Shown in pieces: positions 36,660-44,252 of a stretch of DNA of 64,000 nucleotides. This DNA is from Eubacterium sp. 14-2. Lineage in GTDB: Bacteria; Bacillota; Clostridia; Lachnospirales; Lachnospiraceae. Under the pieces are notes generated by a model, which saw only the letters and a program-made list of their open reading frames with translations, did no database searches and was not told the DNA's origin. The number at the start of each line of letters is the position of its first letter. Position 1 is the stretch's first letter. The stretch spans positions 628,911 to 692,910 of the forward strand of contig NZ_KE159567.1 of NCBI RefSeq assembly GCF_000403845.2, read 5' to 3'. Both the position numbers and the translations under genes were made by a program.

Positions 36660-38252
36660 ATGAGTTTGTGGGAAATGAGTGTTGCAGGAGGAATATTGAT
36701 TCTGGCGATTCTTCCGGTGCGCAGGCTGTTTCGGAACAGGCTGCCGGCAGGGACGTTTCTGGTTTTGTGGACTATAGCCTTTCTGCGCCTGCTGGTTCCC
36801 GTTTCCGTACCAGCGCCCTGCAATGTATATACATTGCTGGAAATCTGCGGCGTGGAATTAAATCCGGCCGGGCTGCCGGAAATTTTCCGGATGTCAGACA
36901 CAGACTGGAACAGCAGTGAGACTTTGGAACAGAACTCTGTTGTGAAAAAAGCAGGATCCAAAGAACAGGATTCAGCGGGAAGCGGCAGAGGGGATGGAAA
37001 TGCGATTCCGGATTCCGGAAAACAGGTCAGGGACTGGAGGAACCTTTTCCCATGGCGCCTGCTCTATCTGGCCGGGGTATTGGGGACCGCTGTGTTTTAC
37101 GGGTTTACTTATCTGAAATGCCGGCGGGAATTTTGCATGGCGCTGCCGGTGGAAGATGAGGCTGTCCAGAAGTTTGTGAGTTCTTTTCCTGTGAAACGCC
37201 GGGTGCAGGTGCGTCAGACCGATCTTCTTGCAACGCCCATGACTTACGGGGTGCTGCGCCCTGTGATTTTACTTCCCGGAGGAATGGAATGGGAGAATTC
37301 CAGACAGATGGAGCTGGTACTTACCCATGAGCTGGTGCATATCTGCAGATTTGATGTGCTCCGGAAGCTGCTGCTGGTAACCGGAATATGCGTACACTGG
37401 TGGAATCCTCTGGTGTGGGTAATGTATGTTCTGGCCGGCCGGGATATGGAACTGGCCTGTGATGAACGGGTAATTCGGCATTTTGGACAGGAATCCGGAA
37501 AAATGTATGCGCTTTCTTTAATCAGTCTGGCAGAACGCAGAAATCATGTTATGTCCTGGGGAAATGGATTTGGCAGATTTTCATCTCACAGGAAACTGCC
37601 TTTTGGCAGAAATGCCATGGAAGAAAGGATTGTTGCGATTATGAAAAAGAAGAGATTCGGGCTGGCAGAAACAGCAGGCGGGGCAGTGCTGGTGGTTTTT
37701 GTTGCTGTCTTATTCGCCACTTCCGCAGCTCAGAAAAGTGCGGAGGAAACAAAGGCGGCGAAACAGGAGGCAGCGGAGCATGAAGCGGGATATCAGGAAG
37801 AAGATGACAGGCTGACTGTCCGGATTCCGGCGCCCCATGTGCCTTACGTGGATGGCAGTCTGGGTGCGGAGGAACGTATTGATTCCGAGCAGATCTATGG
37901 AGAGGCTTCAGCGGAGGAAAGCGGATTCATTAATCTGGAAGAGCCGCAGGCAGAGGGGGATTATGACGCTTCCGAAGGCGCTCTTGAAACAGACGGAATC
38001 ACTCAAATTGATTTTCCGGAGGAATACAGAAAGTACGGTGTGACAGAAGAGGGAAAATATAAGGAAAAACAGATTGCGGTCCTGTACGATGCCGGACATT
38101 TTATCTATTGTGACGGCTGCCAGGATATTCCGGAATCGGAGACAACATATCTGCTGATCAAACGTGATGCAAAGGATAAGATAATTTCTTTTGCGGAAGT
38201 GACCAGAGAAGAAATGCAAAAGTCCGTGGAAGATACGGGGCTTGAGCTGTGA
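36660..38252 (+). CDS. BlaR1/MecR1-type M56 membrane metalloprotease
   Basis: 530 residues. Several N-terminal membrane spans and a cytoplasmic zinc protease loop with HELVH (near residue 223) and ELACDERV (near 263) as metal ligands. A further span (about 343-360) leads to an extracellular acidic tail of ~170 residues. The tail does not show the SxxK/SxN/KTG motifs of a penicillin-binding sensor, so the inducer may not be a beta-lactam. On sensing a signal it should cleave the BlaI-like repressor. RBS GAGGTGA. No beta-lactamase is adjacent. Confidence 0.88.
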   Translation: MSLWEMSVAGGILILAILPVRRLFRNRLPAGTFLVLWTIAFLRLLVPVSVPAPCNVYTLLEICGVELNPAGLPEIFRMSDTDWNSSETLEQNSVVKKAGSKEQDSAGSGRGDGNAIPDSGKQVRDWRNLFPWRLLYLAGVLGTAVFYGFTYLKCRREFCMALPVEDEAVQKFVSSFPVKRRVQVRQTDLLATPMTYGVLRPVILLPGGMEWENSRQMELVLTHELVHICRFDVLRKLLLVTGICVHWWNPLVWVMYVLAGRDMELACDERVIRHFGQESGKMYALSLISLAERRNHVMSWGNGFGRFSSHRKLPFGRNAMEERIVAIMKKKRFGLAETAGGAVLVVFVAVLFATSAAQKSAEETKAAKQEAAEHEAGYQEEDDRLTVRIPAPHVPYVDGSLGAEERIDSEQIYGEASAEESGFINLEEPQAEGDYDASEGALETDGITQIDFPEEYRKYGVTEEGKYKEKQIAVLYDAGHFIYCDGCQDIPESETTYLLIKRDAKDKIISFAEVTREEMQKSVEDTGLEL

Positions 38253-38403
38253 GACATATTACTTACGGGCAGAGCGCTTCTACAGAGAGAATTATTGACT
38301 GTTATTATCTTTTAGTTTATGCCATCGGAAAAATCATATACGATAAATCATTATTGAGAGCTGTCTTTTCAGGCAGTTCTCTTTTCTCTTTGCGGGAAAT
38401 GCT

Positions 38404-38428
38404 TTGTCATGTTAAGGCGTGAAAGTAT
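38404..38428 (+). repeat. Repeat family B core, degraded copy
   Basis: 25 bases beginning TTGTCA and ending TGAAAGTAT, matching 8321-8345 and 60405-60429. The flanking stem here is poorly preserved. Confidence 0.75.
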
Positions 38429-38535
38429 CTTTTCGACAGGCAGAAGCCCTCTTATGATACTTTTGGTAGCAAGAATATGAGTTTTGTGTTAGACTGTAAA
38501 AAACAGGAAATATGATATGTGTAATTTACTGAAAA

Positions 38536-38573
38536 GATCAGGGTGTCAAAAGCACCTTTTTGACACCCTGATC
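38536..38573. repeat. Hairpin repeat (family D), perfect copy
   Basis: GATCAGGGTGTCAAAA (38536-38551) pairs over 16 bp with 38558-38573 around a GCACCT loop. It shares arms with 17405-17456. It lies 35 bases before the DUF262 gene. Confidence 0.85.
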
Positions 38574-38607
38574 CTGAAAAGTAATATAACAGATATGGAG
38601 GCTGCCA

Positions 38608-39756
38608 ATGGCTGATTATATGGAAAGTTACGAGGAAGACGAAGTTTCTGTGGAAAATACAGAAGAACTGGAAGAACTGAAGTATTCAGGGGAAGAGGAA
38701 AGGCCTGTCTTTGAGCTGGTGCGGGTAACAAAAAAGGATTTTTCAATTTATGAACTTTACAGGAAATACAGAAAGAAACAACTGGTATTAGAGGTGGAAT
38801 TTCAAAGAAATGAAGTATGGGAAAAAAAGCAGAAGTATGAATTGATCGAAAGTATTTTAATGGGGCTTCCGCTGCCCATCTTTTATTTTAAACAGCAGGA
38901 TAATGCTACATATGTGGTGGTAGACGGGAAACAGAGGCTGTCAACACTGTTTGATTTTCTGAATAATAAATTTGCTCTGAAATCCCTTAAAATTCTGTCA
39001 TTTCTGAATGAAAAAAAGTTTGGAGATCTGACGGGAAAACTGGGGATTTATCAGTCGCAACTGGAAGATTATCAGGTATACTCTCATGTAATCCTCCCTC
39101 CAACGCCGGATAAAATATTATTTGATATTTTTGACCGGGTGAATCGGGGAGGAACTTTGTTAAATAAGCAGGAAATCAGAAATGCACTGTATCATGGCAG
39201 AGGCCTGGATATGATAACGGATATTACAAAGACAGAGGAATTTGTCAATGTTACACGTAAAAAACATGAAAAGGACAGCAGAATGAAAGGTTCTTATCTG
39301 GTGACAAGATTTTTGTCTTTTTATTTGCTGTTTCAGAAATGTTTAATGAAAGATGGGGCAGAATATGAGTATAACGGAGATGTGGATGAGCTGATTGAAG
39401 TAATGTTGCAGCAGTTAAACAACGAGGAAGAGGAAGCATTGGCTAAGATAAAGGAACTGACGTTAAAAAGTCTGGCTATGGCAGGGGACATTTTAGGCAG
39501 GGGAGCGTTTCGTAAAGAACTGAATGGTTCAAAACCTATTAACATGAATATTTTTGAGACAACGTTGTATTTTATGGCGTTGTTAATAGAAAAAGACCAG
39601 GACACAGATGAGGAGAAAATAAAGGAAGGACTGTATCAGGTGATAACCAGTGCGGAATTTCTGGATCTGATTGGAAACAGCAGAGATTATCCGGCAAAGG
39701 TATACAGAAGATTCATGTTAATGGAAAATTTAGCTGAGGTGATTTGTAATGATTGA
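38608..39756 (+). CDS. DUF262 domain protein, first gene of a putative defence cassette
   Basis: 382 residues. Acidic N-terminus of ~30 residues, then a DUF262 (ParB/sulfiredoxin-like) domain: FQRNEVWEKKQKYELIESILMGLPLPIFYF, the nucleotide-handling VVDGKQRLSTL (near 105-113) and FDRVNRGGTLLNKQEIRNAL near 175. The C-terminal half is helical and has no HNH motif (no DUF1524), so it is not a GmrSD-type fusion. DUF262 proteins are common in modification-dependent restriction and other defence systems. It overlaps the ATPase gene by 8 bases. Confidence 0.85.
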   Translation: MADYMESYEEDEVSVENTEELEELKYSGEEERPVFELVRVTKKDFSIYELYRKYRKKQLVLEVEFQRNEVWEKKQKYELIESILMGLPLPIFYFKQQDNATYVVVDGKQRLSTLFDFLNNKFALKSLKILSFLNEKKFGDLTGKLGIYQSQLEDYQVYSHVILPPTPDKILFDIFDRVNRGGTLLNKQEIRNALYHGRGLDMITDITKTEEFVNVTRKKHEKDSRMKGSYLVTRFLSFYLLFQKCLMKDGAEYEYNGDVDELIEVMLQQLNNEEEEALAKIKELTLKSLAMAGDILGRGAFRKELNGSKPINMNIFETTLYFMALLIEKDQDTDEEKIKEGLYQVITSAEFLDLIGNSRDYPAKVYRRFMLMENLAEVICND

Positions 39757-40879
39757 AAAAATTCATATTAAAGCCTTAAAATCAATTCGGGAATTAACGG
39801 TAAAATGTTCAGATATTAATTTACTGGTTGGTACAAATTCATCGGGAAAGTCAACATTTCTGCAGGCATTGCTGCTGATGGCGCAGAATGGGAAAAGTAC
39901 CGTCGGGCTAAATGGAAAGCTGGTTTCTCTGGGAGAATTTCGCGAAGTGAGGAACCATTATATGTCGAGTGAGACCATAAAAATAGAGGTATGGGAAAAA
40001 GGAAAAGAAAAGGCGGCATGGATTGAATTTGCGGAAGATAAGAAAAGAGATACTTATAAAGTATATGCATCTGAACCGGAGAAAGATATTCTGAATTATG
40101 CAAATACAGAGGATTATGTAAAAGAGCAGTCCGTATTTCTTTCTGAGAACAGTCAGTTTCATTACTTATCCTGTCACAGGACAGGAGCCAGTGATATTTA
40201 TACAAAAAATATGATGGAAGAAAGGGATTTTGGCGTAGATGGAGAATATGCAATGGCATATCTGCTTAAAAATCAGTTGCAGCCAGTTGATACAGCGGTA
40301 AAAGATGACAGTATTACGAATAGCCTGCTGGAACAGGTAAATTACTGGCTGAACTATATCGTGGGTACAACCTTATATGTTAATGATTTAAAAAAAACAA
40401 ATTATTTACAGGTAAAATATAACAATAATCCCGCAAATATCAGTTCTGAGGCATTGTATTGCAGGCCGGTGAATGTAGGTTCCGGTATCAGTTATTTAAT
40501 CAGCATTATCATCACATGTCTTGGTGCTGAAAAAGGTGCAGTAATTATTATTGAAAATCCTGAAATACATCTTCATCCCAGGGCACAGTCCAGATTATGC
40601 GAATTTTTGTATTTTGTCAGCCGGTCAGGACGTCAGCTGTTTTTGGAAACCCATAGTGATCATATTTTTAATGGGATACGTGCAGGAGTCGCCACAGGGG
40701 AGATGGAGCAGGAACATATAAAGGTTCATTTTTTTGCTGTAAACGAGCAATATGAGACTCAGTGCAATCCCATTATATTTGAAAAGTTTGGAAAAATAGT
40801 GGGATTAAACGAGGAGATGGATATAAAGGATTTATTTGACCAGTTTGAGATTGATCTGGACAGAATGCTGGGAATCTGA
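39749..40879 (+). CDS. ABC/SMC-like AAA ATPase (DUF3696-like), second gene of the cassette
   Basis: 376 residues. Walker A GTNSSGKST near residues 28-36, an ABC-signature-like VGSGISYLISI near 247, Walker B AVIIIENPEIHLHPRAQS near 263-280 and an H-loop LETHSDH. This layout matches the overcoming-lysogenisation/DUF3696 group of ATPases, without a Toprim nuclease at the C-terminus. Start ATG overlaps the DUF262 stop (AATGATTGA), giving translational coupling. Probable ATP-driven switch or sensor of the cassette. AT-rich codon use compared with the housekeeping genes. Confidence 0.85.
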   Translation: MIEKIHIKALKSIRELTVKCSDINLLVGTNSSGKSTFLQALLLMAQNGKSTVGLNGKLVSLGEFREVRNHYMSSETIKIEVWEKGKEKAAWIEFAEDKKRDTYKVYASEPEKDILNYANTEDYVKEQSVFLSENSQFHYLSCHRTGASDIYTKNMMEERDFGVDGEYAMAYLLKNQLQPVDTAVKDDSITNSLLEQVNYWLNYIVGTTLYVNDLKKTNYLQVKYNNNPANISSEALYCRPVNVGSGISYLISIIITCLGAEKGAVIIIENPEIHLHPRAQSRLCEFLYFVSRSGRQLFLETHSDHIFNGIRAGVATGEMEQEHIKVHFFAVNEQYETQCNPIIFEKFGKIVGLNEEMDIKDLFDQFEIDLDRMLGI

Positions 40880-40901
40880 GTTAAAAGGGGTACGAAAGAA
40901 G

Positions 40902-41666
40902 ATGGATTATTACCTGAACGAATATTCATTAAGAGGACAGTTTAATGATTTGGATGAATTTTATACTTCTTTACGTGAGTATACTTTGCCGGTTTTGAAA
41001 AAGGTGCGTGAAGGAAACGGAAATATTATCTGGAAAAGAGATACATTCTGGCAGTCTGAAATCTGTAATGGAGTATCTCTGGGAAATATTCCACAAAAGA
41101 AAAATGAACGGTCAGGCGAGTATGCAGCATTTAAAATACAGCTGACAAAACTTGCGCGCGAAGGGCCTTTCTGGGAAAATACCGAAGATGAAAAGATTCG
41201 GGTGAAAGAATATTATTTTGACCTGGAGTATTGTGAAAAATTTGATACAGTCAACTGTTTTTCAAAAGCAGTTGAAACAGAAGGCAAAATTATATCTTTT
41301 CTTCATCAGGCGTACGGAGAGGAAAAACTTTCTGTTCGGGTTCAATATTTAAACAGAGAGGAAGAATATAAAATAGATAATATTTTTACACCTCACTGGT
41401 GGGATAAAGAGGCGGAAATAAGAACCTGGAGAATTGGACAGAAATACATGATAGAGATACGGGCCAATGAGTTCGATTTTCATCCACCTCATTTTCATGT
41501 TTCCAGTAATGAATTTTCAGCGGTGTTTAAGTTGAGTGACGGAAAGCTGTATGCAGGTGGAAAGAAAAGATGGCACCCCCAAATGATTTCAGAAATAGAG
41601 GAGTGGTATCGAGTACATAAAGAAGAATTAAAAGAAGCCTGGGATAATCTTCACGGGAATCTGTAA
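40902..41666 (+). CDS. DUF4160-containing protein, third gene of the cassette
   Basis: 254 residues from the ATG at 40902, with AAAAGGGG upstream; a longer frame from 40836 would overlap the ATPase by 44 bases. The N-terminal ~180 residues are unrecognised, beginning NEYSLRGQFNDLDEFYTSLRE. The last ~65 residues resemble DUF4160: MIEIRANEFDFHPPHFHV, ending KEELKEAWDNL; DUF4160 proteins often accompany toxin-antitoxin loci. Starts 22 bases after the ATPase stop. Possibly the effector or its regulator. Function unknown. Confidence 0.7.
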   Translation: MDYYLNEYSLRGQFNDLDEFYTSLREYTLPVLKKVREGNGNIIWKRDTFWQSEICNGVSLGNIPQKKNERSGEYAAFKIQLTKLAREGPFWENTEDEKIRVKEYYFDLEYCEKFDTVNCFSKAVETEGKIISFLHQAYGEEKLSVRVQYLNREEEYKIDNIFTPHWWDKEAEIRTWRIGQKYMIEIRANEFDFHPPHFHVSSNEFSAVFKLSDGKLYAGGKKRWHPQMISEIEEWYRVHKEELKEAWDNLHGNL

Positions 41667-41741
41667 TTTTCCTGTTCACAACAGAAATCAGACGATTAAA
41701 AACATTTCACTCACCAGGCGCCGGCCTCCTTCCGAAATGTG

Positions 41742-41783
41742 ATACAAATCATATGGTACCGGCAGAGCACCTGTGATTTGTAT
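41742..41783 (+). other. Inverted repeat ahead of the FlxA-like gene
   Basis: ATACAAATCA (41742-41751) and TGATTTGTAT (41774-41783) form a perfect 10-bp stem with a 22-base loop, 55 bases before the ATG. It could be a protein-binding dyad or leader hairpin. No T-run. Confidence 0.5.
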
Positions 41784-41838
41784 GGAAACAAAAATGTACC
41801 CGAAGGGGATTTCAGATGAGCAGACAGGAGGTCGAACC

Positions 41839-42585
41839 ATGAGAATCGGTGGGATGAACAACGGAGTAATGTCCCGGCCGGGACAGGCGGGACTGCAGCA
41901 GACAGATTCCGTAAGTAAAAATATTCAGAAACAGATTGCCGATAAGCAGAAAGAACTTCAGAACCTTTCTTCCAGACAGGAACTGGATATGGAAACAAAA
42001 CGGAAGAAACGTCAGGAAATCATGCAGGAAATTCATGATTTGCAGAACCAGTTGAAACAGCATCAGGTGGAACTGCGCAGAGAAGCTGCCAGCAGGGCGG
42101 GAAATCAGGAGAAAGGGACGTCCATGGATGATATGTTGGGCAAAAACAGATCGGTATCCAAAGGAAAAGAGGGAAATTCCGGTTTGTCCCGGACCGGAAT
42201 GAAAGCCATGATTTCTGCAGAGGCTGCTCTGGACCAGGCACAGTTACAGGGCGGTGTGGCGAAAGAGATGGAGAACAGAACCAGTATTCTGAAAACAGAG
42301 ATCAGGCAGGATGCAGGCCGCGGTGATGTAACAGCCAAACAGGAAGAACTTGCAGAGCTGGAGCAGCGGGCGGAACATGCATCCTCAGTTCAGCTGGATA
42401 CACTGGGAGAGGCGGACAGTGAAATACGGAATGCACAGGTTTCCCATGAGGCAGCAGAAAAAGCTGACGATAAAAAGACAGAAAAAGCTGACGATAAAAA
42501 GACAGAAAAAGAGGATAACAAAGCAGCCGGCTCACAGAAAAAAGAGGAAGAACAGAAAAGGGCTTCCATTGATATCCGGCTGTAA
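41839..42585 (+). CDS. FlxA-like coiled-coil protein
   Basis: 248 residues from the ATG at 41839, with an AGGAGG site upstream. Residues ~25-80 form a heptad-rich coiled coil (NIQKQIADKQKELQNLSSRQELDMETKRKKRQEIMQEIHDLQNQLKQ) typical of FlxA-like proteins. The C-terminus is Lys/Asp/Glu-rich with a perfect 8-residue duplication (EKADDKKT). FlxA in E. coli is controlled by flagellar sigma factor, but its function is not known. No signal peptide. Monocistronic with terminator. Confidence 0.7.
   Translation: MRIGGMNNGVMSRPGQAGLQQTDSVSKNIQKQIADKQKELQNLSSRQELDMETKRKKRQEIMQEIHDLQNQLKQHQVELRREAASRAGNQEKGTSMDDMLGKNRSVSKGKEGNSGLSRTGMKAMISAEAALDQAQLQGGVAKEMENRTSILKTEIRQDAGRGDVTAKQEELAELEQRAEHASSVQLDTLGEADSEIRNAQVSHEAAEKADDKKTEKADDKKTEKEDNKAAGSQKKEEEQKRASIDIRL
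42457..42504 (+). repeat. Perfect 24-base tandem duplication inside the FlxA-like gene
   Basis: 42457-42480 and 42481-42504 are identical, each starting GAAAAAGCTGACG. A third, diverged unit follows. In frame, adding eight residues per copy. Confidence 0.9.
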
Positions 42586-42642
42586 AACACAGAGCAGTAA
42601 AAAGAAGATTTTACAGATGAAGAATATGCAGATTCATGTCGG

Positions 42643-42672
42643 AAGGCATTCGGAAATATCCGAATGCCTTTT
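42643..42672 (+). terminator. Terminator after the FlxA-like gene
   Basis: AAGGCATTCGGA (42643-42654) pairs with TCCGAATGCCTT (42659-42670) over an AATA loop, followed by TT. Confidence 0.75.
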
Positions 42673-42689
42673 AAAGGCGCGGAAATCAG

Positions 42690-42718
42690 TTGCGGGAAAA
42701 AAAGAACTGTGTTATAAT
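42690..42718 (+). promoter_or_regulatory. Promoter of the HPt / REC-HD-GYP / hybrid kinase operon
   Basis: TTGCGG (42690-42695), 17-base spacer, TATAAT (42713-42718). It leaves a leader of roughly 105 bases before the ATG at 42829 in which I see no recognised riboswitch. Confidence 0.7.
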
Positions 42719-42828
42719 GTGGGCAGATAGTGTGCGGCCGGAGAGGACACAGAACGCTGTCACAGAGACTGAATACATAATATAAGGAAGATAATTACGC
42801 GAAGCATTAGGAAGAAGGAGTTGTTCTT

Positions 42829-43188
42829 ATGAATTTACTGGATGAGTTAAGAGAATTGGGAGTAAGTGTGGATGAGGGCGTGAAACGTCTGGGAGGAAAC
42901 GCCGCTATATATAAGAAAATGCTGGGCACATTTTTAAAAATGATGAAGACATATTCTTTTGAACCTGATTATGATAATGCTGCTTATGACGATATTACAG
43001 AGAAAGCCCATGCCATTAAAGGAGCAGCCGGAAATCTTTCCGTTACTCCTCTTTATGATGCCTATACAGAGATTGTAAATCTGCTGCGGGGCGGCCAGCC
43101 GGAAGAAGCGAGAGATATCCTTGTAAAAATTCTGCCTGTTCAGGAAAAGATTTTAAATGCTATAGAAAGTTCTGTGGAAAAGAAGTAG
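42829..43188 (+). CDS. Stand-alone histidine phosphotransfer (HPt) protein
   Basis: 119 residues, a four-helix HPt domain with the motif AHAIKGAAGNLSV near residue 63, carrying the phospho-accepting His. It shuttles phosphate between receiver domains of hybrid kinases and response regulators. RBS AGAAGGAG. Directly followed by a REC-HD-GYP-like gene (15 bases) and a hybrid kinase, giving a complete phosphorelay in one operon. Confidence 0.93.
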   Translation: MNLLDELRELGVSVDEGVKRLGGNAAIYKKMLGTFLKMMKTYSFEPDYDNAAYDDITEKAHAIKGAAGNLSVTPLYDAYTEIVNLLRGGQPEEARDILVKILPVQEKILNAIESSVEKK

Positions 43189-43203
43189 TATTGGGCTGGT
43201 AAG

Positions 43204-44229
43204 ATGACGAAGGATTATAAAAAAATATTGATCATTGATGATTCTGAAGTGGATCGCGAAGTGCTGAAGAATATTCTGAGTGAGGAATTTTCCACCACGG
43301 AAGCAGAGAATGGTTCTGCAGGTGTAGAGAAAATTCTGAAAGAAGGAAACAGCCTGGACGCGATTCTTTTGGATGTATCTATGCCGGTAATGGATGGATT
43401 TGGGGTACTGAAACGCATGGAGGAGAACAGGCTTAATAATATTCCGGTTTTTCTGATTACGGCGGAAGCCACCAGAGAAAACGTGGCCAATGCTGCTCAG
43501 TATCATATTTCCGGGTTTATCCGTAAACCTTATGACCGGGCAGAAGTGCTGTGGCGTCTGGAAACCAAACTGGGAATGCTGGGCAGAAACAGTCTTACGG
43601 AAGAGGATATTCAGGAGACGATGAAATATATTGCAGATCTGGAGGGGATTTACCGGCGGTTTTTGAAAAATTTTGGGCTGGACTGCGGGCATTATGAACG
43701 CATGGCAGATTTGATGGAAATTCTGCTGTATGGGTATTTTAACGATCTGGACGAAACAGATCAGATTTATGTAAAACTGGTAAGCAGAGCAGCATTTTTC
43801 TGCGATATCGGCAATATGCTGCTCCCTAATAATTTTAAATTCAAATCTTCAAAACAGGATGAAATGAGTAATGATATATACGGCCATACAGGAGCCGGTT
43901 CCAGCATTATTCATCTGAATTATTCCAGACATTGTGAGTATTTTGTACATATATGCGGGGATATGTGCGCCCATCACCATGAGAGGTATGATGGAAACGG
44001 ATTTCCCCATAAGGTTATGGGAAATCATAATACGGTTTTTACACAGATGTGCAGGCTGGTGGACGAGTTTGATAATATGTTTTACCGTTACCGCGAGCAT
44101 AATAATATGCAGTTTGAATTTGTAAGAGGGGCTCTGATGCGCGATGTGGGTGCAATCAGACCGGAACTTCCGGGTTTGCTGGTAAAGTGTAAAAGGGAGA
44201 TTGACAGGTACTATAACGCAGTGAATTAA
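43204..44229 (+). CDS. Response regulator with degenerate HD-GYP domain
   Basis: 341 residues. The receiver domain is intact (IDDSEVD, phospho-Asp in AILLDVSMP, K in RKPYD). The C-terminal half follows the HD-GYP fold, but the HDxGK motif reads CDIGN (near residue 200), losing both the metal-binding His and the Lys. The HHExxDGxGYP motif survives as HHERYDGNGFP (near 260). Catalysis is therefore doubtful; it may bind c-di-GMP or act as a dead regulatory partner of the active REC-HD-GYP protein at 536-1621. No clear Shine-Dalgarno lies close to the ATG; it follows the HPt gene by 15 bases. Confidence 0.85.
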   Translation: MTKDYKKILIIDDSEVDREVLKNILSEEFSTTEAENGSAGVEKILKEGNSLDAILLDVSMPVMDGFGVLKRMEENRLNNIPVFLITAEATRENVANAAQYHISGFIRKPYDRAEVLWRLETKLGMLGRNSLTEEDIQETMKYIADLEGIYRRFLKNFGLDCGHYERMADLMEILLYGYFNDLDETDQIYVKLVSRAAFFCDIGNMLLPNNFKFKSSKQDEMSNDIYGHTGAGSSIIHLNYSRHCEYFVHICGDMCAHHHERYDGNGFPHKVMGNHNTVFTQMCRLVDEFDNMFYRYREHNNMQFEFVRGALMRDVGAIRPELPGLLVKCKREIDRYYNAVN

Positions 44230-44252
44230 ATGTGTGCGGTGTGGAGGAATAT

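Larger units (their letters stand above)
38253..38607 (+). other. Gap between blaR1 and the DUF262 cassette: terminator and repeats, no gene
   Basis: 355 bases. GAGAGCTGTC (38356-38365) and GGCAGTTCTC (38372-38381), with two G-T wobbles, form a terminator followed by TTTTC-T-rich sequence. 38404-38428 is the conserved core of repeat family B in a degraded stem. 38536-38573 is the perfect family D hairpin. No convincing ORF or RNA gene. Confidence 0.7.
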
